From an uncultured Psychroserpens sp. (GTDB lineage Bacteria > Bacteroidota > Bacteroidia > Flavobacteriales > Flavobacteriaceae): 64,000 bases of DNA. Shown here one piece after another: positions 52,887-61,632 of this stretch (position 1 is its first letter; each line of letters starts with the position of its first letter). The position numbers and the translations under genes were made by a program. Under the pieces are notes generated by a model. It had not been told where the DNA came from and ran no database searches. It saw only the letters and a list, made by a program, of their open reading frames with translations. Where the stretch lies: assembly GCA_947489585.1 (NCBI GenBank), contig CANLEE010000002.1, positions 186,001-250,000 of the forward strand, read 5' to 3'.

Positions 52887-55800
52887 ATGAGTTTTTTAAA
52901 TTCAGTACTTAAAGTATTTGTCGGTGACAAATCTAAACAAGATGTTAAGGCACTTTCGCCTATTGTAGAACAAGTAAAATCTTTTGAAAGTGCACTTGAG
53001 CAATTATCACATGATGAGCTACGCGCAAAAACTGCAGAGTTTAAAGCAAAAATTGCTGAAGCACGTAAACCACTTCAAATCAATATAGATCAGTTATTAT
53101 TAGATGCCGAGGCTACTGATGATATAGATAAAAGAGAAGACATTTATATAGAAATAGATAAAATCAAAGATGATATTTACAACGTCACGGAAGACGTTTT
53201 AAACGCTATTATGCCCGAAGCCTTTGCAGTGGTTAAAGAAACAGCAAAGCGCTTTGTTCACAATACTGAAATCCCTGTACAAGCTAATGAGTTTGACCGC
53301 ATGATTTCTGGTGATAAAGATTATGTCACATTACAAGGTGATAAAGCCGTTTGGGCAAACTCTTGGGATGCTGCCGGAAAGCCAATCACTTGGGATATGA
53401 TTCATTATGATGTGCAATTAATTGGTGGCGCAGCAATGCACCAAGGGAAAATTGCTGAGATGCAAACGGGTGAAGGTAAAACATTAGTAGCAACACTTCC
53501 AGTGTATTTAAATGCATTATCTGGTAATGGTGTACACTTAGTAACCGTAAATGATTACTTAGCAAAGCGTGATAGCGCTTGGATGGCTCCTATTTTTGAA
53601 TTTCACGGATTAAGTATTGATTGTATTGATTACCACACACCTAATTCTGAAGCGAGACGTAAAGCCTATCGTGCCGATATTACCTACGGAACCAATAACG
53701 AATTTGGTTTTGATTACCTGAGGGATAACATGGCACATTCGCCAGACGATTTGGTACAACGTCCACATCACTATGCAATTGTCGATGAAGTCGATTCTGT
53801 ATTAGTCGATGATGCACGTACGCCTTTAATTATTTCTGGGCCGATTCCACAAGGTGATCGTCATGAATTTACTGAGCTAAGACCTAAAGTAGAGGAGTTA
53901 GCAAGTATTCAAAGAAAAGAATTAGTAAGTGTTTTAGCTGAAGCAAAAAAATTAATTGCTGAAGGCGATACTAAAGAAGGTGGTTTCCTTTTATTAAGAG
54001 CTTACAGAGGTATTCCAAAGAATAAAGCTTTAATCAAATTCTTAAGTGAAGAAGGTATCAAAGCATTACTTCAGAAAACTGAAAACTTCTATATGCAAGA
54101 TAACAACAGAGAAATGCCAAAAGTTGATGCAGAACTCTACTATGTTATCGAGGAAAAAAACAATCAGGTAGAATTAACCGATAAAGGAGTTGAACATCTT
54201 TCTGGTAAAGACAATCCAGATTTCTTCGTGATGCCAGAAATTGGTATGGAAATCTCAAAAATTGAATCTAAAGGGCTTTCAAAAGAAGACGAAGCTGCTG
54301 AAAAAGAAGAATTATTTAGAGACTTCGGAATCAAGTCTGAACGCATCCATACGCTCAACCAATTACTGAAGGCCTATGCTTTATTCGAAAAAGACATCCA
54401 GTATGTCGTTATGGATAATAAAGTCATGATTGTTGATGAGCAAACAGGTCGTATCATGGATGGTCGTCGTTATAGTGACGGATTACACCAAGCGATTGAA
54501 GCCAAAGAAAATGTAAAAATTGAAGATGCCACGCAAACTTTTGCTACAGTAACTCTTCAAAATTACTTTAGAATGTATCGCAAACTCTCGGGTATGACAG
54601 GTACTGCGGTAACTGAAGCTGGTGAATTTTGGGAAATTTATAAATTAGATGTGGTTGAAATTCCAACCAACAGACCCATTGCACGTGATGATAGACAAGA
54701 TTTAGTTTACAAAACAAAACGTGAAAAATACAATGCTGTTATTGATGAAGTCACCAAGCTCTCTCAAGCAGGTCGCCCTATTTTGATTGGTACAACTAAC
54801 GTTGAGATTTCTGAACTTTTAGGAAAAATGTTATCGATTAGAAAAGTACCTCACAACGTACTTAATGCAAAACTCCATAAAAAAGAAGCCGATATTGTTG
54901 CAGAAGCTGGACAGCCAGGACAAGTAACAATTGCAACCAACATGGCTGGTCGTGGTACCGATATTAAGCTTTCAGATGAAGTAAAAGACGCAGGTGGTTT
55001 AGCCATTATAGGTACTGAGCGTCATGATTCACGTCGTGTTGATAGACAGTTACGTGGTCGTGCAGGACGTCAAGGAGATCCAGGAAGTTCACAGTTCTAT
55101 GTCTCTTTAGAAGACAACCTAATGCGTTTGTTTGGTAGTGAGCGTATTGCCAAAATGATGGATAAAATGGGATTAAAGGAAGGTGAAGTAATTCAGCATT
55201 CTATGATTTCAAAATCTATTGAACGTGCACAGAAGAAAGTAGAAGAAAATCAGTTTGGTGTTCGTAAGCGTCTATTAGAATATGATGATGTTATGAATGC
55301 ACAACGTGAAGTGGTTTACAAACGTCGTCGCCACGCTCTTCAAGGGGAACGTCTACGTGTAGACTTAGCGAATATGATTTATGATACCTCTGAAGGGATA
55401 GCTATAAGTAATAAAGAAGCTGAAGATTTCAAGAACTTCGAGTTTGAATTGATCAGATACTTCTCTATGAGTTCTCCAATTTCCGAAGCTGATTTCGGAA
55501 AACTTTCAGCTCAAGACATTGCTGGAAAAGTATATAAATCGGCTTTTGAACATTATAGAGAAAAGATGGAACGCAATGCTGAATTAGCATTCCCTGTTAT
55601 TGAGAATGTGTATATAAATCAGCGTGATAAGTACAAACGTATTGTAGTGCCTTTTACCGATGGTGTAAAGAACTTACAAGTGGTTACAGATCTTGAAAAG
55701 GCTTACCAATCAAAAGGAAAACAGTTAATCAACGATTTTGAAAAGAACATTACTTTAGCGATTGTTGATGATGCTTGGAAAACGCATTTACGTAAAATGG

Positions 55801-56246
55801 ATGAGTTAAAGCAGTCTGTACAATTAGCAGTTCATGAGCAAAAAGACCCGTTATTGATTTACAAATTTGAAGCCTTTGAGTTGTTCAAAGAAATGATTGA
55901 CCAAGTGAATAAAGACGTGATTTCCTTCTTATTTAAAGGTGAATTACCAACAGAAACACAAAATACCATTCAAGAGGCGAAAGCACGCAAGCAAGAGAAA
56001 CTACAAACGCAGAAAGACGAAATTCCTAATATGGATGAGCGTGCTGCACAAAGCAGATCGGTTGGTGCTGGCGCATCACGTCAACAGCAGCAAGTGGTTG
56101 AAACGATTGTTAGAGAGCAACCAAAAATTGGTCGTAACGATAAAGTTACGATTAAGCATGTGATGAGTGGTGAAAACAAAACGGTGAAGTATAAGCAAGC
56201 CATTCCTTTAATTGAAAAAGGCGAATGGGTGTTGATTGAAGATTAA
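52887..56246 (+). CDS. secA: Preprotein translocase ATPase SecA
   Basis: SecA drives unfolded proteins through SecYEG. At 1,119 residues it is longer than the 900 of E. coli, as is usual in Bacteroidota, with an insert after GPIPQGDRHEF (about residues 320-450). Marks are GEMQTGEGKT-type Walker A (AEMQTGEGKTLVATLP, near residue 195), VDEVDSVLVDDARTPLI (DEAD-like box), NMAGRGTDIKLS and RQLRGRAGRQGDPGSSQFY in the second nucleotide-binding half. The C-terminal Zn-binding SEC-C motif is absent: no Cys is seen there, and the end is a Lys-rich IGRNDKVTIKHVMSGENK domain. A leader of about 170 bases precedes it. Confidence 0.97.
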   Translation: MSFLNSVLKVFVGDKSKQDVKALSPIVEQVKSFESALEQLSHDELRAKTAEFKAKIAEARKPLQINIDQLLLDAEATDDIDKREDIYIEIDKIKDDIYNVTEDVLNAIMPEAFAVVKETAKRFVHNTEIPVQANEFDRMISGDKDYVTLQGDKAVWANSWDAAGKPITWDMIHYDVQLIGGAAMHQGKIAEMQTGEGKTLVATLPVYLNALSGNGVHLVTVNDYLAKRDSAWMAPIFEFHGLSIDCIDYHTPNSEARRKAYRADITYGTNNEFGFDYLRDNMAHSPDDLVQRPHHYAIVDEVDSVLVDDARTPLIISGPIPQGDRHEFTELRPKVEELASIQRKELVSVLAEAKKLIAEGDTKEGGFLLLRAYRGIPKNKALIKFLSEEGIKALLQKTENFYMQDNNREMPKVDAELYYVIEEKNNQVELTDKGVEHLSGKDNPDFFVMPEIGMEISKIESKGLSKEDEAAEKEELFRDFGIKSERIHTLNQLLKAYALFEKDIQYVVMDNKVMIVDEQTGRIMDGRRYSDGLHQAIEAKENVKIEDATQTFATVTLQNYFRMYRKLSGMTGTAVTEAGEFWEIYKLDVVEIPTNRPIARDDRQDLVYKTKREKYNAVIDEVTKLSQAGRPILIGTTNVEISELLGKMLSIRKVPHNVLNAKLHKKEADIVAEAGQPGQVTIATNMAGRGTDIKLSDEVKDAGGLAIIGTERHDSRRVDRQLRGRAGRQGDPGSSQFYVSLEDNLMRLFGSERIAKMMDKMGLKEGEVIQHSMISKSIERAQKKVEENQFGVRKRLLEYDDVMNAQREVVYKRRRHALQGERLRVDLANMIYDTSEGIAISNKEAEDFKNFEFELIRYFSMSSPISEADFGKLSAQDIAGKVYKSAFEHYREKMERNAELAFPVIENVYINQRDKYKRIVVPFTDGVKNLQVVTDLEKAYQSKGKQLINDFEKNITLAIVDDAWKTHLRKMDELKQSVQLAVHEQKDPLLIYKFEAFELFKEMIDQVNKDVISFLFKGELPTETQNTIQEAKARKQEKLQTQKDEIPNMDERAAQSRSVGAGASRQQQQVVETIVREQPKIGRNDKVTIKHVMSGENKTVKYKQAIPLIEKGEWVLIED

Positions 56247-56250
56247 AACT

Positions 56251-57057
56251 ATGTTAAAACGGCACGTCGTCTTACTGCTGCTTCTATTTCATATTGGAAT
56301 ACAAGCACAAGACATTGGGTATTCAAAACATGAAACCGATAGTGTCGTTACGTTTAATTTCTATAATAAAACACATGCACCTGTAACGCTGTTTGTAACG
56401 AAGTTATCTGATTTAAGCATCACAGTTCCTGAAACCTCTTTACTGTGTCCGCCACAGGATTCACTTGAACATGTCATCAGTATCCCAAAGATTTACATCG
56501 ACGAAAACCCTGATTTTAAAGTAGGTGATCACTTTAGTTCTTCAGCAACATTTGGGGTGCCACTGGATAAAAAAGAGATTAAGAATGTCTTATATGAACT
56601 TCCTTTTAAATCTGGTAAGCGATACAAAATCATTCAAGGGCATAACGGAAAATTATCGCATTACACAGATCAATCGCGATATGCTGTAGATTTCAAAATC
56701 CCTATTGGCGATACTATTGTAGCAGCTCGTAGCGGACGCGTCATTAGAACTGTAGATCATTTTACAGAGCATGGCGGAAAAGCCTATAGAGACAAAGCCA
56801 ATCAAATTATAGTTTACCATGACGATGGCACGCTTGCATTTTATGTGCATTTAGACACCGATGGTGTTTTGGTAAAGGTTGGTGACATGGTAACCGCTGG
56901 ACAAGCCATTGGTATTTCTGGACATACGGGATTTTCTACAACGCCTCACCTCCATTTTGTAGTGCGAAATTTTAAATCGGCCATTCCTATTCAATTCAAA
57001 GCCAACAAAAAACTAGGCAAAAAGTCTGGTGTTTGGGCTAAGAAGCCGAAGTCTTAA
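56251..57057 (+). CDS. M23-family peptidase (LytM domain), secreted, with altered zinc-ligand pattern
   Basis: A 268-residue protein. From ATG 56251 it has a signal peptide (MLKRHVVLLLLLFHIGIQAQ); an earlier TTG at 56236 lies inside secA and would spoil it. An N-terminal beta region (residues 21-120) is followed by an LytM domain with YAVDFKIPIGDTIVAARSG, YHDDGTLAFYVHLD and TPHLHFVV (His233 and His235). The usual first zinc ligand, His four residues before the Asp of 'VDF' (Asp147), is Arg143 here; His137 (LSHYTD) may take its place, as in a subgroup with an SH-x-YAxDF pattern. It starts four bases after the secA stop. Confidence 0.82.
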   Translation: MLKRHVVLLLLLFHIGIQAQDIGYSKHETDSVVTFNFYNKTHAPVTLFVTKLSDLSITVPETSLLCPPQDSLEHVISIPKIYIDENPDFKVGDHFSSSATFGVPLDKKEIKNVLYELPFKSGKRYKIIQGHNGKLSHYTDQSRYAVDFKIPIGDTIVAARSGRVIRTVDHFTEHGGKAYRDKANQIIVYHDDGTLAFYVHLDTDGVLVKVGDMVTAGQAIGISGHTGFSTTPHLHFVVRNFKSAIPIQFKANKKLGKKSGVWAKKPKS

Positions 57058-57085
57058 GCTACTGCTATATACCTTTAATATTTAC

Positions 57086-57099
57086 TACGGAAAACCGTA
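57086..57099. other. Small inverted repeat upstream of the unknown gene
   Basis: TACGG, AAAA, CCGTA: a perfect five-base inverted repeat with a four-base spacer, 147 bases before the ATG at 57246. With the second palindrome at 57138 it suggests two binding sites or hairpins in the 188-base gap 57058-57245. Confidence 0.4.
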
Positions 57100-57137
57100 A
57101 GACACTCCAATAATCATAGTGCAGATTTAGCAAAAAA

Positions 57138-57157
57138 TATACGTAGTTCTACGTATA
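57138..57157. promoter_or_regulatory. Perfect palindrome, possible operator
   Basis: TATACGTAGTTCTACGTATA consists of two perfect nine-base arms around TT, placed 89 bases before the start of the 126-residue gene. The symmetry and lack of a U-run point to a binding site of a dimeric regulator more than to a terminator. Confidence 0.5.
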
Positions 57158-57245
57158 AATTTTCTATCAAAAACTACTAACTTCGTTTCAGTTTGAATGG
57201 GGTTCATTAGAATGGAATCTTATTCGAATTAGTTGTACTTAATTT

Positions 57246-57626
57246 ATGAGCCTAAGATTACTTTTTGGAATACATGGAGTTGAATCAAGACAAAAGTTTC
57301 ACGCTAAAATTGTTGAGTTTTATATAAACATAGCGAATGGAAATGTTCCGAAAAATATAGTAAACTCACTCAGTTGGAAAATTGCCAATGAAGTACATGA
57401 TGATTACAAAAGATTCTGGATACAATATCCTAAATCTAGAAAAAGATATTCAAAGCTTTTACTAAAAGACCTTGATCATCCGCAAGTTCATGAACAAATA
57501 ATTTATTACTTAAAATCTAATCACTTAGAAAAATATGTAGAATATGGTTCTGTTCTTATTGAATTATCACATGAGGAATTCCTGAAGTATGAAAAAAGTC
57601 GTGAAGAGTTCCAAGATATGTTCTAA
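57246..57626 (+). CDS. Unknown protein, 126 residues
   Basis: I do not recognise this protein. It has no signal peptide or membrane helix. It starts MSLRLLFGIHGVESRQKFH, is rich in Lys, Tyr and Glu, and is probably all-helical (LSWKIANEVHDDYKRFWI, EQIIYYLKSNHLEKYVEYG, HEEFLKYEKSREEFQ). Its stop is 13 bases in front of the first imperfect palindrome (57639), exactly as the SIR2-STAND gene stands 15 bases in front of the second one. It may therefore be the first gene of a two-gene cassette-like array. No homologue can be named. Confidence 0.65.
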   Translation: MSLRLLFGIHGVESRQKFHAKIVEFYINIANGNVPKNIVNSLSWKIANEVHDDYKRFWIQYPKSRKRYSKLLLKDLDHPQVHEQIIYYLKSNHLEKYVEYGSVLIELSHEEFLKYEKSREEFQDMF

Positions 57627-57638
57627 ACATAAACAAAG

Positions 57639-57700
57639 TACAACAACGTGTATAGTTCATTGCTTAAACACGCAACTAACCATACACAAACACGTTTTAG
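57639..57700. repeat. Imperfect palindromic site, copy A (cassette-boundary-like)
   Basis: Arms GTGTATAGTTCATTGC (57648-57663) and GCAACTAACCATACAC (57672-57687) pair at 13 of 16 positions, with an outer TACAACAA and CACGTTTTAG. It lies 13 bases after the stop of the 126-residue gene. The 3' arm is 14/16 identical with that of copy B (60731-60860) and in the same orientation. Confidence 0.7.
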
Positions 57701-57824
57701 GAAATTATGCTAAAAACATCAAGAGAATTAAATTTATCAACTTCTGTTAAAGAATTATTTAATTAGTACATGTCCAAATGGAGAAATTCCTTTAGATTTA
57801 TAAATATTAAAATTTAAGACTCAA

Positions 57825-60716
57825 ATGAATATTCCAGATAAACTTATTCAAAAAATTAATGACAAAAATTTAGTGATTTTTGTAGGTGCTGGTTTATCCT
57901 GCAGTGTTGGATATCCTAATTGGAATTCACTAATAGTTAATATTTTAGAAGGGATTTCTGATCGAGAAGAAAAAAGCAGTAAATACATTCAAGCTCTTAA
58001 TGATGAAATATTGAATCCTATTGAAATTTTGACTAAGATTTTTAAACACAGAGAAGTATCCATAGAAATTTTAGATAAAACAATTAGAAAACACGAAAAG
58101 TCTGAGCCAACAAATGTTCACCGAAAACTTAGCGAACTTTCTGATAAAATTGTTACAACTAATTATGATTCCCTTTTGGAAAGAGCCCTACCCGATTTTG
58201 AGCAAATCACATATAATAATCAATATAAAGTATCACACCTATCAGAATACGATCAATATATTTTTAAAATACATGGAGACATCCAAGAGCCTCATAATTG
58301 TATTTTATTTCCATCTGAATACGATGAACTCTATAAAAAAGAAGAGAAATCCTCTACTTTTGAATTGAAAAAAATTATTTCAGATAAATCGATACTTTTC
58401 ATAGGTTTTGGAATGAGCGATCCCTATATAAATCATTTATTTGATTACATAAATAACCTCTATTCAGGTTTTAACCCTGAACATTACATAATAACCACTG
58501 ATGAAAAGAAAACTTGGCCAAATAAAATTATTCCAATTTTAATCAAAAGCTACGATAATTTAGAAGGTTATATTGATAATCTAATTGAGTCAAACAAAAG
58601 ACTAAATGAAGATGATAAGGAGCTCAAAAATAATGTAGAAAAAAATTCCGACTCTCCCATAATAAAAATTTCTGGTCATCATGAATATGACTCTCCTCCA
58701 AAAAACAAGTATTGGGTTGGAAGACAAAGAGAACTGGATCATATAACAGGTCAAAGTTTTAAAGCGATTTTTATTACTGGTATAGGTGGGCAAGGTAAAT
58801 CAGCACTAGCTGCCCATTATATTAACAATTATTTTGATCCTAAATCGTATGAGTTTGGAGATTGGAGAGATTTTAAGGAAGAAGCTAATAGATTTCAGAC
58901 GAAATTCTTATCAATAATTAAAAGACTCTCTCCAGATTTCAATTTTTCTGAACTTGAATTACTAAACAACAAAGAAGTTGTTGATACATTTTTCAGTGTA
59001 TTAGGAAAAAGAAAAATAATTTTTGTTTTTGATAATATTGACAATTATATTGATTTAGAAGCTTTCACTCCTGCTGGAAGTTTCTCATACCTACTTAATC
59101 AAATTCTTAAAAGGGATCATTACTCCAAGTTTATTTTTACATGTCGGCCTTTTATTCGTGAAGCTGGTGTAGACTTTTATCAAATTCAATTAAGTGGTAT
59201 AAATGCAGATGAATGTCTTGAATTGTTTAAGATGTATAATGTCTCTATTTCGAGTATTGAATTAGAAGCTTTATCACAAAAAGCACATAAAATTACCAAA
59301 GGACATCCTCTTTGGCTAAATTTAATAGCTGGTCAAGCAATTCGAGGAATTGGGACAGTTTATGAATTTATAGATAAGATTGAGAACAAATCATCATTCA
59401 ATGAAGATGACTTTTCATCAATTTTGTCTGGGAAAATTTTAGACGCAGTTTGGAATAGCTTAAATGATAAACAGAAAACTTTGATACGAAGCATAGCAGA
59501 AACTGTTAAACCTGAAACAGAAAGAAACCTGATGAATATTTTAAAAAGTGAGTTAAAGCCAAATAGTTTTAATCGCTCTTTAAAAACTTTGAAAAACTTA
59601 CACCTCGTGGAGTATTTAACCGGAGGAGAAATTGAATTACATCCACTAGTTAAGGAATATGTTCTTACTAAGTACGCTAAAACTGAAAGATCGAAATACA
59701 TTACTTTATTTGTTAAATATTACGACAGGTTCATATACATTCTAAAACCAAATTTAAGCTCAAGTTTATCTTTAAAAGAGTTCGAAAATTGGACTTCAAA
59801 AATTGAGTTACAAATAAATCAGAATGAATTAAAATCTGCTTTAGTATCATTAGAAGAAGTTAGTGATTCTATTCTTGCAGCAGGTTATACTGGTGAATTT
59901 ATAAGAGTTACAGAATTATTATTTATTGAACTAAACTGGGAGGAAGCAATAAATTTAGAATACCCATATTTTCATACTCAATTAGCAAATTTATGTTCTA
60001 CTCAAACTCAAATGGGACGTTTTGATACATCACTTTCCAACTTAGAAAAATATTCAAAATTAATACCTGGAAAAAGTTCACATTATTTATCCTACTGTAG
60101 TGAAAAAACTTACAATCTTTGGTATCAAAAAAAGTTTGAAGAAGCAATTCTAATTGGAGAAGAAGGAGAATATTTATTAGATGCATCCAATTTAGCCGAC
60201 CAATACAATTTAAAACACAATTTAGCACTAGCAAGAAGAGACTCTAAAATAAAATCTAATGTAAAAAAAGCATTAAAAGTCTTTCTGCAAAATGAGTCTT
60301 TAGAAGATATTTTAAATAAATCTAAGATAAACAAGGATCTTGGAGGTAATTTATATGGAAATGTTGGAAAGTGTCTTGAATTTTTGGATGAAAAAGAAAA
60401 TGCTCTACTTTGCTATGCTATTTCTCTCAGGCTATTATTAATAGAAGACCGATCAAATTCAATTTTAAACATAGGATATGCTTGTAGTTGGATTGGAGGT
60501 TTACTTGTAAATTCAGATAGAAAAAATGATGGTTTATATTTTTTAAAATTTGCAATAAATAAGTGGGAAAGCACATCTCCACCAAGATATAATGACGTCA
60601 AAAAAGAATTTGAAAACGTTACAATAAATAAAGAAACTAAGGAAAATATTGACAATACATCTTCTTGGAAAATAGAAAAAACATGTGAAAAATTTATAGG
60701 TGAAATGATTGCGTAA
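57825..60716 (+). CDS. SIR2-STAND NTPase-TPR protein, probable anti-phage NADase sensor
   Basis: A 963-residue protein in three parts. Residues 1-250 are a SIR2-type NAD-binding domain: VGAGLS (20-25), TTNYD (Asn113, Asp115) and KIHGDI (His150). Residues 290-620 are a STAND/NB-ARC-like NTPase: P-loop GIGGQGKS (319-326), Walker B IFVFDNID (to Asp406), an Arg in the strand FTCRPF (Arg441) and the GHP motif (493-495). Residues 640-960 are helical repeats of TPR type. In known SIR2-STAND defence proteins the repeats sense a phage product, the NTPase oligomerises and SIR2 destroys NAD. That role is inferred here. The gene is flanked by two copies of one imperfect palindrome. Confidence 0.85.
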   Translation: MNIPDKLIQKINDKNLVIFVGAGLSCSVGYPNWNSLIVNILEGISDREEKSSKYIQALNDEILNPIEILTKIFKHREVSIEILDKTIRKHEKSEPTNVHRKLSELSDKIVTTNYDSLLERALPDFEQITYNNQYKVSHLSEYDQYIFKIHGDIQEPHNCILFPSEYDELYKKEEKSSTFELKKIISDKSILFIGFGMSDPYINHLFDYINNLYSGFNPEHYIITTDEKKTWPNKIIPILIKSYDNLEGYIDNLIESNKRLNEDDKELKNNVEKNSDSPIIKISGHHEYDSPPKNKYWVGRQRELDHITGQSFKAIFITGIGGQGKSALAAHYINNYFDPKSYEFGDWRDFKEEANRFQTKFLSIIKRLSPDFNFSELELLNNKEVVDTFFSVLGKRKIIFVFDNIDNYIDLEAFTPAGSFSYLLNQILKRDHYSKFIFTCRPFIREAGVDFYQIQLSGINADECLELFKMYNVSISSIELEALSQKAHKITKGHPLWLNLIAGQAIRGIGTVYEFIDKIENKSSFNEDDFSSILSGKILDAVWNSLNDKQKTLIRSIAETVKPETERNLMNILKSELKPNSFNRSLKTLKNLHLVEYLTGGEIELHPLVKEYVLTKYAKTERSKYITLFVKYYDRFIYILKPNLSSSLSLKEFENWTSKIELQINQNELKSALVSLEEVSDSILAAGYTGEFIRVTELLFIELNWEEAINLEYPYFHTQLANLCSTQTQMGRFDTSLSNLEKYSKLIPGKSSHYLSYCSEKTYNLWYQKKFEEAILIGEEGEYLLDASNLADQYNLKHNLALARRDSKIKSNVKKALKVFLQNESLEDILNKSKINKDLGGNLYGNVGKCLEFLDEKENALLCYAISLRLLLIEDRSNSILNIGYACSWIGGLLVNSDRKNDGLYFLKFAINKWESTSPPRYNDVKKEFENVTINKETKENIDNTSSWKIEKTCEKFIGEMIA

Positions 60717-60730
60717 AATGCAAAACTTGC

Positions 60731-60860
60731 TACAACAAAGTGCATAATCAATTGCTTGTAATGTGTGTACTCGGAAAATTCTTCTGATTTCCCTCTGGTT
60801 CGTTTTCTTTTGCTAACTTGGTCCTAGCCTACGCTACTAATCATACACGAACACGTTAAA
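60731..60860. repeat. Imperfect palindromic site, copy B (cassette-boundary-like)
   Basis: Arms GTGCATAATCAATTGC (60740-60755) and GCTACTAATCATACAC (60833-60848) pair at 11 of 16 positions and enclose a 77-base middle. The outer parts are TACAACAA and ACACGTTAAAC; the last seven bases, GTTAAAC, fit the GTTRRRY core of integron attC sites. It lies 15 bases after the SIR2-STAND stop and 14 bases before the convergent M23 gene. Confidence 0.7.
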
Positions 60861-60874
60861 CGAGTTCCAATAAA

Positions 60875-61561
60875 TTATACCAGCAGCATCTCAGGGTCAG
60901 GGCAATTCCCCCTATAAAACTCCAAATCATTCTTAGAACATACACCTGGATAATCACCAACATAGCCTTGTAGATCTTTAATGATTTGAAAGTGCACATG
61001 TGGCGGATAATCGCCATTCACGCTAGCATCACCTAAAGTCGCGATTTGCTGGCCTTGTTTAAACTGTTGGCCCACTTTGAGATGTTCTATAGAAGCCAAA
61101 CTCAAATGCCCATACAAGGTGTAGAATTCAAAGGTATCGATATGATGTTTTAAAATAATGGTTGGGCCGTAATCCCCAAAATTGGTATTGTTTTTAAAAC
61201 TATGCACTTCAGCATCTAGAGGTGTGTATATTGGTGTGTCTGCAGCAATCCAAAAATCAAGGCCTAAATGAATATTACGTTCAGTATCGGGATTGGTATC
61301 GTTAAAGTAGCTGCTACGTTGGTAAATGTTTCGAGTTTCGAGATAGCCACCATAGGCCACTTTGGCGTTGTTTGCTTTTATATGTTGATTGATATAAGCC
61401 TCTAAAGTTTCCGAAGAAGAGATATCAACAGCTTGGAGTGCTGTATTAGTAACCGATAAGTCTAGAGCGACATAATCTGATTTTGGAATCGAAGGCTCTA
61501 AAACATAAAGTGATTGCTTACCGAGTTTGGCTAGTAATTGAGAAAACGCTTGTGAGGTCAT
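60875..61561 (-). CDS. M23-family peptidase (LytM domain), no signal peptide
   Basis: A 228-residue protein with a complete LytM zinc site: HLGLDF (His98, Asp102), YGHLS (His152) and PPHVHFQ (His188, His190), so catalysis is likely. The substrate by family is a peptide cross-link of peptidoglycan or a small peptide. There is no signal peptide or membrane helix, so it is either cytoplasmic or exported by an unseen route. It converges on the SIR2-STAND gene and has a promoter-like element of its own. The N-terminal 90 residues have no recognised domain. Confidence 0.87.
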   Translation of the reverse strand: MTSQAFSQLLAKLGKQSLYVLEPSIPKSDYVALDLSVTNTALQAVDISSSETLEAYINQHIKANNAKVAYGGYLETRNIYQRSSYFNDTNPDTERNIHLGLDFWIAADTPIYTPLDAEVHSFKNNTNFGDYGPTIILKHHIDTFEFYTLYGHLSLASIEHLKVGQQFKQGQQIATLGDASVNGDYPPHVHFQIIKDLQGYVGDYPGVCSKNDLEFYRGNCPDPEMLLV

Positions 61562-61575
61562 GCGTGGTTTTTTCT

Positions 61576-61583
61576 CAAAAATA
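61576..61583 (-). promoter_or_regulatory. -7 promoter element of the second M23 gene
   Basis: On the minus strand, TATTTTTG matches TAnnTTTG fully and ends 14 bases before the ATG at 61561. No -33 TTG is seen. Confidence 0.5.
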
Positions 61584-61632
61584 CATTAAATGAAGGATAT
61601 TTTATACGATTAAAAAATGATCATGTGGCTTG

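Noticed and set aside
56236..56250. TTG start for the first M23 gene
   Set aside because: It lies within secA and puts extra residues before a well-formed signal peptide that starts at ATG 56251.
57707..57766. 19-codon frame before the SIR2-STAND gene as a gene
   Set aside because: Too short, no ribosome-binding or promoter signal, and no known leader-peptide character; kept only as an observation.
57058..60874. Prophage or transposon carrying the SIR2-STAND gene
   Set aside because: No transposase, recombinase, phage gene or terminal inverted repeats with target duplication is seen; only the gene-linked palindromes support mobility.
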